From NCBI GenBank assembly GCA_001790515.1, contig MGCS01000004.1:1-64000 (forward strand): a DNA stretch of 64,000 bases, written 5' to 3'. The notes under the pieces were generated by a model. That model saw only the letters and a list, made by a program, of their open reading frames with translations, searched no databases and was not told the DNA's origin. Source of the DNA: Candidatus Saccharibacteria bacterium RIFCSPHIGHO2_12_FULL_44_22 (lineage in GTDB: Bacteria > Patescibacteriota > Saccharimonadia > Saccharimonadales > Saccharimonadaceae). Within the stretch, counting starts at the first letter, position 1. Every line of letters begins with the position of its first letter. Shown piece after piece: positions 51,493 through 60,870 of the stretch. Both the position numbers and the translations under genes were made by a program.

Positions 51493-51627
51493 ATGCAGAT
51501 TATTGATGTGATAGTTGATGGCATAACCGCTGTTATTGAGGCTATTGTGTCTGCACTTGTCACGATTATAGGAGTAATCGGTGATGTTATTATTGAAATT
51601 TTAAATGCTATAAAGAATTTATTTTAG
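51493..51627 (+). CDS. Small hydrophobic peptide between hrcA and grpE
   Basis: A 44-residue ORF (MQIIDVIVDGITAVIEAIV, ending EILNAIKNLF) that starts 1 bp after the hrcA stop and ends 9 bp before grpE. The sequence is an Ile/Val-rich amphipathic to hydrophobic helix with acidic residues every 3-4 positions. No Shine-Dalgarno is needed if coupled to hrcA. A membrane-associated stress peptide is possible; similar peptides are known as type I toxins or phenol-soluble modulins, but this is only a resemblance. Confidence 0.5.
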   Translation: MQIIDVIVDGITAVIEAIVSALVTIIGVIGDVIIEILNAIKNLF

Positions 51628-51636
51628 GAGGTAGAT

Positions 51637-52104
51637 ATGGCGGCGAAGAGTAAAAAACAGGAAGAATTGGAACAACAGTTAGCCGAGCTTACGGCTGATC
51701 TTCAGCGAACGCGTGCCGATTTTGAAAACTATCGCAAAAGAGTCGAAGCTGAAAAGAGTGCCGCACGTGATGCTGGGTCTGCTAGTGCAATCTTAAAACT
51801 ACTTCCAATTATTGATAACATTGAACGCGCGGTGGTGTATACGCCCGAAGATTTGATCGAGCATAAATGGGTGCAGGGTGTCGGAGGGCTAGTGAAACAG
51901 CTCGACAAGCAACTTGAATCGCTCCAGCTGCGTCGTATTGATGCCGGCAAGGGCGTGGAATTTAACCCGGATCTGCATGAAGCAATCCAAGTCGATGAAG
52001 ATGCTAGCGGTGACAGTGAAGTGATTGCCGAAGAGTTACAAGCTGGCTATACATTGAATGGTCGACCGATCCGTCATGCGATGGTAAAAGTGACTCGTCA
52101 ATAA
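51637..52104 (+). CDS. grpE: Nucleotide exchange factor GrpE
   Basis: A 155-residue cochaperone. N-terminal coiled coil (LEQQLAELTADLQRTRADFENYRKRVEAEK), then the dimer helix with LLPIIDNIERA and the C-terminal beta domain with GVEFNPDLHEAIQV and ETLNGRPIRHAMVKV-type end. It exchanges ADP for ATP on DnaK. A strong AGGAGG lies 6 nt before the ATG. It is in the CIRCE-controlled hrcA operon. Confidence 0.95.
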   Translation: MAAKSKKQEELEQQLAELTADLQRTRADFENYRKRVEAEKSAARDAGSASAILKLLPIIDNIERAVVYTPEDLIEHKWVQGVGGLVKQLDKQLESLQLRRIDAGKGVEFNPDLHEAIQVDEDASGDSEVIAEELQAGYTLNGRPIRHAMVKVTRQ

Positions 52105-52127
52105 CCTCAATAACAATGAGTGCAAAT

Positions 52128-52159
52128 AAAAAATAGCCAGTAGTTACTGGCTATTTTTT
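52128..52159. terminator. Bidirectional terminator after grpE
   Basis: Fifteen-bp perfect arms AAAAAATAGCCAGTA and complement around 2 nt, with A and T runs on both sides. It serves grpE and the convergent gene ending at 52144, whose stop lies inside the stem. Confidence 0.85.
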
Positions 52160-52353
52160 GTGATATCTTCTATTGGTTTTTTGACTGCACTCGCAGTGTC
52201 ACTGACCTGTTGTGTAATGTCGGTTGCTACAGATTTTGTTTGCGCTACCGTGTCGGTAACTGATGTTACTACTTCTTGCTTTAATGATTGAAAATCGTTG
52301 GTAATTGCTTTTGTATCGTTAATGATACTTGTTAAATCGCTAAAGAAACCCAT
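52144..52353 (-). CDS. Small amphipathic helical protein
   Basis: A 69-residue protein (MGFFSDLTSIINDTKAITND) that forms one long amphipathic helix with Thr/Val/Asp heptads (TDTVAQTKSVATDITQQVSDTASAVKKPIED), similar in style to YtxH/LEA-type or apolipoprotein-like stress proteins. It overlaps the grpE terminator and faces the heat-shock operon, so a stress role is conceivable. Family not recognised. Confidence 0.65.
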   Translation of the reverse strand: MGFFSDLTSIINDTKAITNDFQSLKQEVVTSVTDTVAQTKSVATDITQQVSDTASAVKKPIEDITKNSQ

Positions 52354-52462
52354 ACTTTTAGTATGACAGCAGCTATGAATAATACAAGCTGATTATAGCT
52401 TTTCAGGATGTATCTGATCTGTTAAAATACGATCAAAGACTAATTCAACCTGAGAGGTGAGT

Positions 52463-53413
52463 ATGGCGAAAAGTGATGTTGTGATCAAAGCCAAAGGACT
52501 GCAAAAGTCATACGGTAAAACAGAGGTTCTAAAAGGAATCGACATAGAAGTAAAGCGCGGAACGATGCTTGCGCTACTTGGACCAAACGGCGCTGGCAAG
52601 ACGACAACGGTACGTATCTTGAGTACACTGCTGGGATTTGATAAAGGAACTGTGACAATTGAGGGACATGATGTCAAACATGATGCGGATGCTGTCCGAA
52701 AAGTGATTGGATTGACTGGACAGTCAGCTGCTGTTGACGAATTGCTAACGGGACGCGAAAACCTTGTTATGATGGGACGGCTGTATCGTCTCACGAAAGA
52801 TAGTGCAAAGGCGCGTGCTCAGGAGTTGTTAGAAGAGTTCGACCTGGTAAAGGCTGCGGAACGTCCAGCAAAGACCTATTCTGGCGGTATGCGTCGACGA
52901 CTCGACCTTGCAGTAAGTCTGATCGCTACGCCGCCAGTCATCTTTTTAGATGAACCAACGACAGGACTTGACCCGCGCTCGCGTATTGCAATGTGGGAGA
53001 TCATCGAAGGCCTGAAACAGAAAGGGTCGACGATATTGTTGACAACACAATACCTTGAAGAGGCAGACCAGCTGGCCGATCAAATTGTTGTGATCGATGG
53101 TGGCAAGGTAATCGCTAAAGGTACAGCAAAAGAATTAAAGGCAAAGGTTGGTAAAGACCGTTTAGAGCTAACGTTTGCGACAGATAGTTCGTTTAAAGCA
53201 GCGACAAAGGTTTTGGGTACGCTTGTGCAAGAGTCTGATCCAGATGAAAAAACGGTGACGGTCGTCTTGAAGGATACGAATGCAGATGTTCGTACGGTGC
53301 TTGATGTGTTGGCAAAAGAGAAATTAAAATTCGATGCGATGGCAGTCCACAAACCAACACTTGATGATGTGTTTTTGTCGCTGACTGGCAAGCAAGTAAA
53401 GGAGGAGGCGTAA
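52463..53413 (+). CDS. ABC transporter ATP-binding protein (DrrA-like)
   Basis: A 316-residue ATPase: Walker A GPNGAGKTTT near 38, signature YSGGMRRRLDLA near 140, Walker B IFLDEPTTGLDPRS near 160, and an ABC-2-type C-terminal domain (LKAKVGKDRLELTF) typical of daunorubicin-resistance DrrA. It drives the permease encoded immediately downstream (1 bp gap) to export a hydrophobic compound or lipid. ATG 52463 follows GAGAGGTGAG. Confidence 0.93.
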   Translation: MAKSDVVIKAKGLQKSYGKTEVLKGIDIEVKRGTMLALLGPNGAGKTTTVRILSTLLGFDKGTVTIEGHDVKHDADAVRKVIGLTGQSAAVDELLTGRENLVMMGRLYRLTKDSAKARAQELLEEFDLVKAAERPAKTYSGGMRRRLDLAVSLIATPPVIFLDEPTTGLDPRSRIAMWEIIEGLKQKGSTILLTTQYLEEADQLADQIVVIDGGKVIAKGTAKELKAKVGKDRLELTFATDSSFKAATKVLGTLVQESDPDEKTVTVVLKDTNADVRTVLDVLAKEKLKFDAMAVHKPTLDDVFLSLTGKQVKEEA

Positions 53414-53414
53414 C

Positions 53415-54218
53415 ATGGCCGTCGAACTTGAATTTGAAAAGCGACCAAAGTTCATTACTGCGATAACAGATTCACTGGTAATGATCCGTCGAAGCAGCAC
53501 TCACATTATCCGTAACACCGATCAGCTGCTCGGAACGTTCTTCCAGCCTATTATGTTTTTGGTACTGTTTTCGGCGGTATACAGTGGTGCAATCGAAACA
53601 GGTAGCGAAGAAAGTTATACGAACTACTTGATGGCGGGATTGATAGTGCAGACACTTGCATTTGGCTCGACAACGACGGCTCTGGCTGTGGCGAACGATT
53701 TGCAGCGAGGTATTGTTGATCGGTTTAGAAGTTTGCCGATGAATAATCTTGCCGTGTTGAACGGGCATGTTGTTTCGGATGTTTTTCGCAATATGATATC
53801 AGCTGCCGTTCTTATTATTGCAGGATTTGTGATTGGATTTAGGCCAAATGCTGATCTTGCGGACTGGGGACTATTGGTTGGGTTGACGATTTTACTTACC
53901 CTTTCGTTCTCGTGGCTGTCAGCGATACTTGGTATCGTGGCGAAAAGTATTGAAGGTGTACAGTGGCTTTCGTTTGTTGTCGTATTCCCGTTAACATTCG
54001 CCAGTAGCGCATTTGTGAAGCCAGAACTTATGACTTCATGGTTGCGCGGGTTCGCAGAAAACCAGCCAATTACGCATATCGTTGATACCTACAGGTCGTT
54101 GCTTTTAGGGAATCCACTAGACGATTCATGGTGGATTGCGACGCTGTGGTTAGTTGGAATCATTGTTGTATCAATGCCGGTGGCGGCGTGGTTATTCAAA
54201 CGCAAAACTTCAGTGTAG
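53415..54218 (+). CDS. ABC-2 type permease (DrrB-like)
   Basis: A 267-residue permease with six helices and a long cytoplasmic N-terminus (RPKFITAITDSLVMIRRSSTHIIRNTDQ). Features of DrrB are present: QPIMFLVLFSAVYSGAI, DLQRGIVDRFRSLPM (the coupling segment) and NQPITHIVDTYRSLLLGNP near the end. It pairs with the preceding ATPase. Confidence 0.9.
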   Translation: MAVELEFEKRPKFITAITDSLVMIRRSSTHIIRNTDQLLGTFFQPIMFLVLFSAVYSGAIETGSEESYTNYLMAGLIVQTLAFGSTTTALAVANDLQRGIVDRFRSLPMNNLAVLNGHVVSDVFRNMISAAVLIIAGFVIGFRPNADLADWGLLVGLTILLTLSFSWLSAILGIVAKSIEGVQWLSFVVVFPLTFASSAFVKPELMTSWLRGFAENQPITHIVDTYRSLLLGNPLDDSWWIATLWLVGIIVVSMPVAAWLFKRKTSV

Positions 54219-54254
54219 TTTGCTGTTATTCTTGTGCTATACTGAAAATACTTT

Positions 54255-55079
54255 ATGGGTGGAAAACAAAAAGTAGCAGACAAAACGATCAAATCTTTTA
54301 TTGATTTGTTTGATGACCATGCCAGCGGAGCAGTCGCTGCTATCGAGGAGTATCATAGGGCACACGAGCAATTACTGACAGCAGGTTCAACCGAGACACT
54401 TCCTAAAACACCTGTCGTTATAGCAGTGAAAGACTTGACCAAAACATACAAAGTTGGTCGACAGAAACTTGATGTACTAAAAGGCATATCGCTTGATGTG
54501 CACGAAGGTGAATTTGTAGCATTGACCGGTCCAAGTGGAAGCGGGAAGAGTACGCTGCTACAGCTGATGGGCGGACTAGACAAAGCATCGTCCGGTACTG
54601 TCGAAGTTGATAATGTGAACATCGGCAAGCTTCGTGATAAGCAGTTGTCGCACTTTCGTGGACAAACTATCGGTTTTGTATTCCAGTTTTTCTATTTGCA
54701 GCCGTTTTTGCGATTACAGAAAAACCTCGAAGTACCTGGCATGTTTGCGGGTATTCGTGGTATTGAACGAAAAGAGCGTATTGCAACGCTTGCAGAAGCT
54801 GTAGGGTTGCAGGATCGCCTCGATCACTTGCCTAAAGAGTTATCGGGCGGGCAGATGCAGCGTGCGGCAATCGCACGAGCACTGTTGAATCGGCCAAAGC
54901 TACTACTTGCTGATGAACCGACTGGTAACTTAGACAGTGCCAATAGCAAAGCTATTATAGAACTGTTTGATCGTATTCGTCGTGAATTTGGCACAACTAT
55001 CGTTATTGTTACGCATGATCAAGCAATTGCTCGGCATGCAGATAGAGAAATACGTCTGCAGGATGGAGCTATTGTATGA
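54255..55079 (+). CDS. ABC transporter ATP-binding protein (LolD/MacB-like)
   Basis: A 274-residue ATPase. A 50-residue helical extension (IKSFIDLFDDHASGAVAAIEEYH) precedes the ATPase domain, unusual for LolD-type proteins. Walker A GPSGSGKST near 95, signature LSGGQMQRAAIARAL near 197, Walker B LLADEPTGNLDS near 218. It works with the FtsX-like permease whose gene overlaps its stop by 4 bp. TATACT (54238-54243) is the likely -10. Confidence 0.93.
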   Translation: MGGKQKVADKTIKSFIDLFDDHASGAVAAIEEYHRAHEQLLTAGSTETLPKTPVVIAVKDLTKTYKVGRQKLDVLKGISLDVHEGEFVALTGPSGSGKSTLLQLMGGLDKASSGTVEVDNVNIGKLRDKQLSHFRGQTIGFVFQFFYLQPFLRLQKNLEVPGMFAGIRGIERKERIATLAEAVGLQDRLDHLPKELSGGQMQRAAIARALLNRPKLLLADEPTGNLDSANSKAIIELFDRIRREFGTTIVIVTHDQAIARHADREIRLQDGAIV

Positions 55080-56974
55080 TCGGATTTATCGACGCGTTTG
55101 TTCTGGCGAATACAAAACTAAGGACACGCAAAGTTCGAACGATAGTAACAGCTGTCACGGCAAGCTTGCTATTCGGTATACTGATGGCGGCGATTATTAT
55201 ATTGAGCGGTGTACTGCAGAGTGCGGAGCGCTTTACGAATACAGGACTTAGTAGCCGGTACATCGTCAACTATCAGGACTATAGCAGTGGTTTTGATGAC
55301 ACCCCACAGCTACAAGCTCGCGCAACTGAGCTATATAACGCACGTATCGCCGACAAAAAGGTAGAAGCGAAACGATTAAATATCGAATTTGATCAAACAA
55401 GTGAAATCCGACCAGTTGATGGATCTGTCGATACTGGGGGCAAATATCTTAATACGGCCGCACCGTCTGCGCAGCAGGCAATCAATGAGCAAAAAGCAGC
55501 AAAACAGTCGTTGGCTGAAAAAGCAAAACAGGCTGCAGAACCCTATCACCCAATTGCGTTGTATAGTTTTTTGTCAAATACGAACCCCGGAACGATAGCG
55601 GCGATGAAAGACGGCAAAGAATCATTCAAACCAACGACGAGAGACAACATGCTTACTAGTATGCGCCCTGGCGTCGAGCAAGGATGGAGCTATCTTGACG
55701 AAAAAGTTGCGGCGCCATTCCTTCTTGATCAATCGTACCTTGATGCGCAAAAAAACGTCACGGATATTCCAGTTATTGCGCCAATTGGTAAGGTCGAAGA
55801 AGCGTTAGGTTTGCCAGCGTTATCAAAAAGCGCTTCACCGAAAGAGAAGCTGGATCGAATAGCCTATGTTCGCAAAAATGCTGCAAGGGCGACATTCACT
55901 GTATGTTACCGCAACGAAGCATCGACTGCGCTGATCGCCAAGACATTGCAGGATGATGAACAAATTAAGAAAAATGCTGGCAATAAAGAATATATTGCAC
56001 CTGATCAGCAATATAGTTTACCAGACGAGACAGCCTGCGGTGCATCGATCTTGAAAAAAGACAGTAGGACGGCGGAACAAAAGAAAAACGACGCAAAGCA
56101 AGAAGAATTTGCAAAAAAGTTTGACGAATATCAAGCACCAGATCAGCAAAAAATAACATTCCGCGTTGTTGGCATTGCCCAAAATGGCATTGACTATAAT
56201 AGTTTTTCGACAACTGATAGTATTGTTGGACTGATAGCGGGATCGTCACTACAGGGCAACTGGGTGGTTCCGACCGGTATGTTCAATGAAATGCCAAATA
56301 GAGGTGATTTCGACATATTCTATCCGTCATCTGAATCACAGCAGACAAACAGCCAAGCAAGCGGATTTATCTATCGACCAGCAGAAAGTCAGCTGATTGA
56401 GTTTGGATCGGCGTCTGATGTGAAGGCGTTTTATACCAAACAAAGTTGCGAAGGGTTTAGCTGTGCTTCGGGGCCGTCCGTTAATTACTTTGGCAGTAAT
56501 AGTGTGGTAGTGAATGACATGAAGTCGACTGTTTCTACTGTTCTTCAGGTGGCTGGTGGTATCGTAGGGTTTCTGGCTGCACTGATCATGATGGGAATGG
56601 TAGGACGTGTGATCGCGGACGGTCGTCGAGAAACGGCGGTGTTTCGTGCAATAGGTGCGACGCGAAACGATCTGCGACTTATTTATACAATGTACACAAC
56701 GTTGTTTTCGCTGATTATCGTCGCTGTTTCAATAGTCTTGGGTCTGGGGTTGGCCGTATGGCTCGAATCAGCCTACGCAGCAGATATTTCGACACGAATG
56801 CATCTGGCGTTCATTACTGCGCCGCTTGACGAATCGTTCCATTTGATTGGATTCTGGCCTGAACTAATGCTAGCTGCAGCTGGGTTGGTTGTTCTGTCTG
56901 GTTTGGTGAGTATGCTACTGCCACTTGCTCGTAACCTTGCTCGCAATCCTATCAAAGATATGCGTGACGAATAG
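55076..56974 (+). CDS. FtsX/MacB-like ABC permease
   Basis: A 632-residue permease of the type VII ABC plan: helix 1 near 20-45 (IVTAVTASLLFGILMAAIII), a 430-residue external domain with four cysteines (TVCYRNE, ETACGAS, SCEGFSCAS), then three helices in the C-terminal FtsX domain (VAGGIVGFLAALIMMGMVGRV; RETAVFRAIGATRNDLRLIY is the coupling helix). Such pumps transmit force outside the cell, moving lipoproteins, peptides or lipids. The external part is rich in Lys/Gln/Ala helices. Confidence 0.9.
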   Translation: MIGFIDAFVLANTKLRTRKVRTIVTAVTASLLFGILMAAIIILSGVLQSAERFTNTGLSSRYIVNYQDYSSGFDDTPQLQARATELYNARIADKKVEAKRLNIEFDQTSEIRPVDGSVDTGGKYLNTAAPSAQQAINEQKAAKQSLAEKAKQAAEPYHPIALYSFLSNTNPGTIAAMKDGKESFKPTTRDNMLTSMRPGVEQGWSYLDEKVAAPFLLDQSYLDAQKNVTDIPVIAPIGKVEEALGLPALSKSASPKEKLDRIAYVRKNAARATFTVCYRNEASTALIAKTLQDDEQIKKNAGNKEYIAPDQQYSLPDETACGASILKKDSRTAEQKKNDAKQEEFAKKFDEYQAPDQQKITFRVVGIAQNGIDYNSFSTTDSIVGLIAGSSLQGNWVVPTGMFNEMPNRGDFDIFYPSSESQQTNSQASGFIYRPAESQLIEFGSASDVKAFYTKQSCEGFSCASGPSVNYFGSNSVVVNDMKSTVSTVLQVAGGIVGFLAALIMMGMVGRVIADGRRETAVFRAIGATRNDLRLIYTMYTTLFSLIIVAVSIVLGLGLAVWLESAYAADISTRMHLAFITAPLDESFHLIGFWPELMLAAAGLVVLSGLVSMLLPLARNLARNPIKDMRDE

Positions 56975-57061
56975 AGCGTTGTAGAAGTAAAGTACTTGTG
57001 GTTAACTGTGTGTACACTATTCTACTGAATACGTAGAAGGCATTAAATTAATCAGGTAATT

Positions 57062-57568
57062 ATGGCGCCAAGAAAACAGCACGACGGATTTACTATCGTT
57101 GAACTTCTTATTGTTATCGTTGTGATAGGGATTCTGGCGGCAATCGTGATTGTTGCCTATCAAGGTGTGACAAATAGGGCAAACGATGCCGCGGTCAAAA
57201 GCGACCTTACAACCATCGCCAAAAAGTTAGAAGCAGACAAATTGTTGAATGGTGCTGATACATATCCTACATCGGAAACAGATCTTGACAGTGCGAATAT
57301 TAAAGCTACTAAAAATGCGTATGATACGACTATCAATAACTTTGTGTATTGTAAAAGTGATACATCGACGATGATGTATGCTGTTGTCGCCAAGTCAAAA
57401 AGCGGCTCAACATATTACGTGAGCAATACATCACTCACGCCAAAGTTGTATACGGGCACGTTTCCTACCGCACGCTCTATATTGTGCGCAACTTTTGGCG
57501 CTATCGGTACCGGTGATCTTGGTTGGTTTGGGTCTACACCAGGTGGCTGGAGTAACTGGGTAAAATAG
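57062..57568 (+). CDS. Type IV pilin-like protein
   Basis: A 168-residue prepilin. The class III leader is MAPRKQHDG, cleaved before FTIVELLIVIVVIGILAAI with Glu at position 5 of the mature protein. The globular domain has two cysteines (FVYCKSD, ILCATFG) for a probable disulfide and ends GDLGWFGSTPGGWSNWVK. It would be assembled into a surface pilus used for twitching or host attachment. No assembly genes are in the window. It has its own transcription unit between the ABC exporter and dnaK. Confidence 0.93.
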   Translation: MAPRKQHDGFTIVELLIVIVVIGILAAIVIVAYQGVTNRANDAAVKSDLTTIAKKLEADKLLNGADTYPTSETDLDSANIKATKNAYDTTINNFVYCKSDTSTMMYAVVAKSKSGSTYYVSNTSLTPKLYTGTFPTARSILCATFGAIGTGDLGWFGSTPGGWSNWVK

Positions 57569-57585
57569 GTCGTTGTAGAATAAAA

Positions 57586-57612
57586 TTGGCACTCTTGACA
57601 TGAGAGTGCCAA
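57586..57612 (+). promoter_or_regulatory. CIRCE operator 1 of dnaK with -35 in its centre
   Basis: TTGGCACTC, 9-nt centre, GAGTGCCAA. The centre begins with a perfect -35 TTGACA (57595-57600), and TATAAT follows at 57619-57624 after 18 bp. The layout is the same as at hrcA. Confidence 0.93.
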
Positions 57613-57631
57613 CTTTATTATAATGAATATA

Positions 57632-57658
57632 TTGGCAAACTACATGCAAGAGTGCTAA
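57632..57658 (+). promoter_or_regulatory. CIRCE-like operator 2 of dnaK
   Basis: TTGGCAAAC, 9-nt centre, GAGTGCTAA. The right half is perfect and the left half has three changes from TTAGCACTC. It lies just downstream of the predicted transcription start, so it would act as a second roadblock site. Confidence 0.7.
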
Positions 57659-57708
57659 TATAAGTACATACAATTTGTTACATGATTTAAACGAATAGGA
57701 GAAATACG

Positions 57709-59622
57709 ATGGGTAAAATTATCGGAATCGACCTCGGTACCACGAACAGCGCATTTGCGTACATGGTAGCAGGTAAACCAGAAGTAATCGCTAACGCCGA
57801 AGGCAACCGCACGACACCAAGTGTTGTTGCGATCAACAAAAAAGGCGATCGTTTGGTTGGACAAGTGGCACAGCGCCAACGTGTTACCAACGCAAAAGAC
57901 ACTATTTATGGAGTAAAACGCTTGATCGGTCGTAAGTTTAGCGACGATGAAGTCCAAAAAGATCACGACATCATGCCATACGAAATCGTCAAAAAGGGCG
58001 ATGGCGTTGCCGTAAAACTTGGTGGCAAAGAATACACACCAGAAGAAGTATCGGCAATGATTCTTTCAAAGATCAAAGCAGACGCCGAGGCTTTCCTGGG
58101 CGAAAAAGTCACCGAAGCGGTAATTACCGTTCCTGCGTACTTCGATGACTCGCAGCGCCAAGCAACCAAAGATGCTGGCAAGATTGCTGGCCTGGAAGTC
58201 AAACGAATCATCAACGAACCAACAGCTGCAGCCCTTGCTTATGGCCTCGAAAGCAAAAAAGACGAAAAGATCGCTGTATTCGACCTTGGTGGTGGTACAT
58301 TCGACGTGTCAGTTCTTGAACTTGGTGACGGTGTCTTTGAAGTTCGTTCAACAAATGGTGACACGCACCTTGGTGGCGAAGACTTCGACAACCGAATCGT
58401 CAACCACTTCCTTGATGTCTTCAAAAACGAAGAGGGTGTTGATCTCAAGAGCGACAAGGCGGCCATGCAGCGTCTGAAAGACGAAGCCGAAAAGGCAAAG
58501 AAAGAACTTTCGTCGACAAATGAATACGAAGTCAACTTGCCATTCATCACAGCCGATGCTGATGGTCCAAAGCACTTCGAATATAAATTAACACGCAGCA
58601 AACTCGAAGACCTGGTTAAAGACCTGATTGACGGTGTGGCTGGTCCTGTCGAAAAAGCGCTCAAAGACGCTGGTCTAACGGCAAAAGACATCGACGAAGT
58701 CGTGCTTGTCGGTGGTATGACTCGTATGCCAGCAGTTGTCGAAAAAGTAAAAGCAATCTTTGGTAAAGACCCACTAAAGGGCGTCAACCCAGACGAAGTT
58801 GTGGCAATTGGTGCTGCTATTCAGGGTGGCGTACTTGCCGGTGACGTCAAAGACGTGCTACTTCTCGATGTGACACCACTTTCACTCGGCATCGAGACAA
58901 TGGGCGGCGTCACGACGAAGCTTATCGAACGAAACAGTACTATCCCAACCAGCAAGAGCGAGACATTCAGTACTGCCGCTGACAATCAGCCGCAAGTCGA
59001 AATTCATGTACTGCAGGGTGAGCGAGAAATGAGTACCGACAACAAATCACTCGGACGATTCGTCCTCGATGGCATCGCTCCTGCGCCTCGTGGTGTGCCA
59101 CAAATCGAAGTGACATTTAGCCTGGATGCAAATGGTATCTTGAACGTTACTGCAAAAGACAAGGGAACGGGCAAAGAAAACTCTGTCACGATCCAAGATA
59201 GCGGCAACATGAGCAAAGAAGACATCGAAAAAGCGCAAAAAGAAGCCGAGCTGCATGCCGATGAAGACAAGAAAAAGCGCGAAGCTGTCGATATCCGCAA
59301 TACGCTCGAAAACGCGATTTACCAGGCAGAAAAAATGCCCGACGAGTACAAGGACAAGATTTCTGAGGACGACGTAAAAGTGATCAAAGAAGCTGTCGAA
59401 GAAGCAAAGAAAGTCAAAGAAAACGCCGATGCGAGCAAGGACGAACTCGAAGCTGCTAGCAAAGCACTGAACGACAAAATCATGCCAATCGGCGCAAAAA
59501 TGTACGAGCAAGCCGCAAAAGAAGACGCACCTGCTTCTGATGATGGCGACAAGAAAGAAGATGACAAAAGTGAACCTGTAGAGGGCGAAGTCGTCGACGA
59601 AGAGAAGAAAAAAGATAAGTAG
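57709..59622 (+). CDS. dnaK: Chaperone DnaK (Hsp70)
   Basis: A 637-residue Hsp70. ATPase signatures [14 protein letters not shown] near 4, [15 protein letters not shown] near 185 and [17 protein letters not shown] near 330; then substrate-binding domain and a charged C-terminal lid ending [13 protein letters not shown]. It folds and protects proteins with GrpE and a DnaJ that is not in this window. Two CIRCE sites precede it, indicating HrcA control. RBS AGGAG lies 8 nt upstream. Confidence 0.98.
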   Translation: MGKIIGIDLGTTNSAFAYMVAGKPEVIANAEGNRTTPSVVAINKKGDRLVGQVAQRQRVTNAKDTIYGVKRLIGRKFSDDEVQKDHDIMPYEIVKKGDGVAVKLGGKEYTPEEVSAMILSKIKADAEAFLGEKVTEAVITVPAYFDDSQRQATKDAGKIAGLEVKRIINEPTAAALAYGLESKKDEKIAVFDLGGGTFDVSVLELGDGVFEVRSTNGDTHLGGEDFDNRIVNHFLDVFKNEEGVDLKSDKAAMQRLKDEAEKAKKELSSTNEYEVNLPFITADADGPKHFEYKLTRSKLEDLVKDLIDGVAGPVEKALKDAGLTAKDIDEVVLVGGMTRMPAVVEKVKAIFGKDPLKGVNPDEVVAIGAAIQGGVLAGDVKDVLLLDVTPLSLGIETMGGVTTKLIERNSTIPTSKSETFSTAADNQPQVEIHVLQGEREMSTDNKSLGRFVLDGIAPAPRGVPQIEVTFSLDANGILNVTAKDKGTGKENSVTIQDSGNMSKEDIEKAQKEAELHADEDKKKREAVDIRNTLENAIYQAEKMPDEYKDKISEDDVKVIKEAVEEAKKVKENADASKDELEAASKALNDKIMPIGAKMYEQAAKEDAPASDDGDKKEDDKSEPVEGEVVDEEKKKDK

Positions 59623-59628
59623 CTAAGT

Positions 59629-59656
59629 AAAAATTGCCGCGAAAGCGGCAATTTTT
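59629..59656 (+). terminator. Terminator of dnaK
   Basis: Twelve-bp perfect stem AAAAATTGCCGC/GCGGCAATTTTT with a GAAA tetraloop, 6 bp after the stop. Confidence 0.9.
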
Positions 59657-59670
59657 GTATGGAGATAGTA

Positions 59671-60048
59671 ATGTTCGGGAAAATAAACGATGCGTACGAA
59701 TCTGTAAAGAACGGTCTTGAAGTGGAAGTTAATCTTGCTACGGCTGAACAAAAGGAGAGGCTGGCTGATGCAAAGATGGCGCTAGCGGATATAAAAATTG
59801 CATATGCTGACCTGATTGAAGAGAACGATTCCTTGAAGAGAAAGCAAAATGATGATAAGAATATTCATATTGACGGTACATGTTACGCGAAGAACGTTGA
59901 CGGGAAGAACTATGCAATATGCCCTAAATGCTGGGAAGATGAAGGTAAAGCTATCATGTTGAATGGTATCGGGGCGGGAAGTCCTGACTGCCCGAAATGT
60001 AAAAACTATTATGATGTAGACGAATCAAAATATGAAAATTTACAATAA
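59671..60048 (+). CDS. Coiled-coil plus zinc-ribbon protein
   Basis: A 125-residue protein. The N-terminal 60 residues form a helical coil (INDAYESVKNGLEVEVNLATAEQ). The C-terminal half has two CxxC pairs (ICPKCWED, DCPKCKNYY), a likely zinc ribbon, with a further Cys in GTCYAKN. Similar plans occur in small regulators and nucleic-acid-binding proteins of prophages. The gene starts 15 bp after the dnaK terminator with GGAGA upstream, so some read-through from dnaK is possible. Family not recognised. Confidence 0.65.
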   Translation: MFGKINDAYESVKNGLEVEVNLATAEQKERLADAKMALADIKIAYADLIEENDSLKRKQNDDKNIHIDGTCYAKNVDGKNYAICPKCWEDEGKAIMLNGIGAGSPDCPKCKNYYDVDESKYENLQ

Positions 60049-60190
60049 ATCTAAAATGATGATCTTATTTGGTGATAAGATATGTATAACTTCTACCCAA
60101 ACCATGTCTGGGCTACTGTAATACCAGTACATAGTACTATCACTCGATCCGTGCTAGTCGTTATTAACGCAACGAACATTACATATATTT

Positions 60191-60230
60191 TTTCTTATGT
60201 AAAGTTCCGGCCTTAACATTACATAAGAAA
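60191..60230. repeat. Inverted repeat in a gene-free stretch
   Basis: Twelve-bp perfect arms TTTCTTATGTAA (60191-60202) and TTACATAAGAAA (60219-60230). It lies in a 260-bp stretch (60049-60309) with no gene. The right arm is followed by six T, so on the plus strand it could also end transcription. Confidence 0.6.
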
Positions 60231-60248
60231 TTTTTTGACAATACAAAA

Positions 60249-60291
60249 AAGAGGCGCGGCCTCCGCTATTCCAGCAGTGGCGACGCCTCTT
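60249..60291 (-). terminator. Terminator of the nuclease-like gene
   Basis: Eight-bp outer stem AAGAGGCG/CGCCTCTT with further internal pairing; on the minus strand followed by a T run. Confidence 0.75.
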
Positions 60292-60309
60292 ATCTATCAT
60301 TATAGCAAA

Positions 60310-60705
60310 TTATTTGCCGAAAGTCAATATTTGCTCATGCTTTGTAATGACTCTCAACTGCTTGATTCGTTTTCTAGGTTCAAATTCTTTTTTGAGTTGT
60401 GCTATACACTTCTCGTCCGGCAAGGGGGTGCGTCGCAAGTCGAATATAACATTGACGGATTGTTTCACAGCTGCACGGAAATTATTTTCAATCGTTCGAC
60501 TACTGCTACCTTTTGGAACTTTGATTTCCCAGTCCAGACCGTCCATTCGTATGTCGGGCGTCTTTGTTCCGCGCGTGCGATTTGGCACAATAAATTCAAC
60601 GTCTACTCCCGTACCAGTAAATACGGTGGCAGTCTCAAGCTCATGCTTTTCGGGGAGTGCGCCGAACGGGATGATGATTGTACCAGTTTGTCTTTTGGCG
60701 TTCAT
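60310..60705 (-). CDS. Stand-alone CdiA-CT-like nuclease domain protein
   Basis: A 131-residue protein resembling the BECR-type CdiA C-terminal tRNase toxins: TPDIRMDGLDWEIKVPKGSSS (a beta hairpin with Asp and Glu/Lys followed by Ser), TIENNFRAAVKQSVNVIFDL and RRTPLPDEKCIAQL, ending KQLRVITKHEQILTF. There is no signal peptide, delivery domain or recognisable immunity gene beside it; the 65-residue gene at 60871 is divergent. ATG 60705 has TATAAT 7 nt upstream (60718-60713), predicting a leaderless mRNA. Could be a captured toxin, an element-derived nuclease or an RNA-processing enzyme. Confidence 0.7.
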   Translation of the reverse strand: MNAKRQTGTIIIPFGALPEKHELETATVFTGTGVDVEFIVPNRTRGTKTPDIRMDGLDWEIKVPKGSSSRTIENNFRAAVKQSVNVIFDLRRTPLPDEKCIAQLKKEFEPRKRIKQLRVITKHEQILTFGK

Positions 60706-60870
60706 AGGAAGTATTATACCACCCCAAGATGCGAAGGTTGTCAGCGAGTGAGGTCTACACATGAACAAATACGTAGACGATAAATATCACGTATGGCATA
60801 ACATAGAATGTAAGGGCATATTCTACATCTTCATCTAGTACGATTTGCAAAACAACCGTATGATATAGCT

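Noticed and set aside
58239-58787. Long minus-strand frames inside dnaK and ftsH
   Set aside because: Serine-rich shadows of strongly biased coding sequences; dnaK and ftsH are certain.
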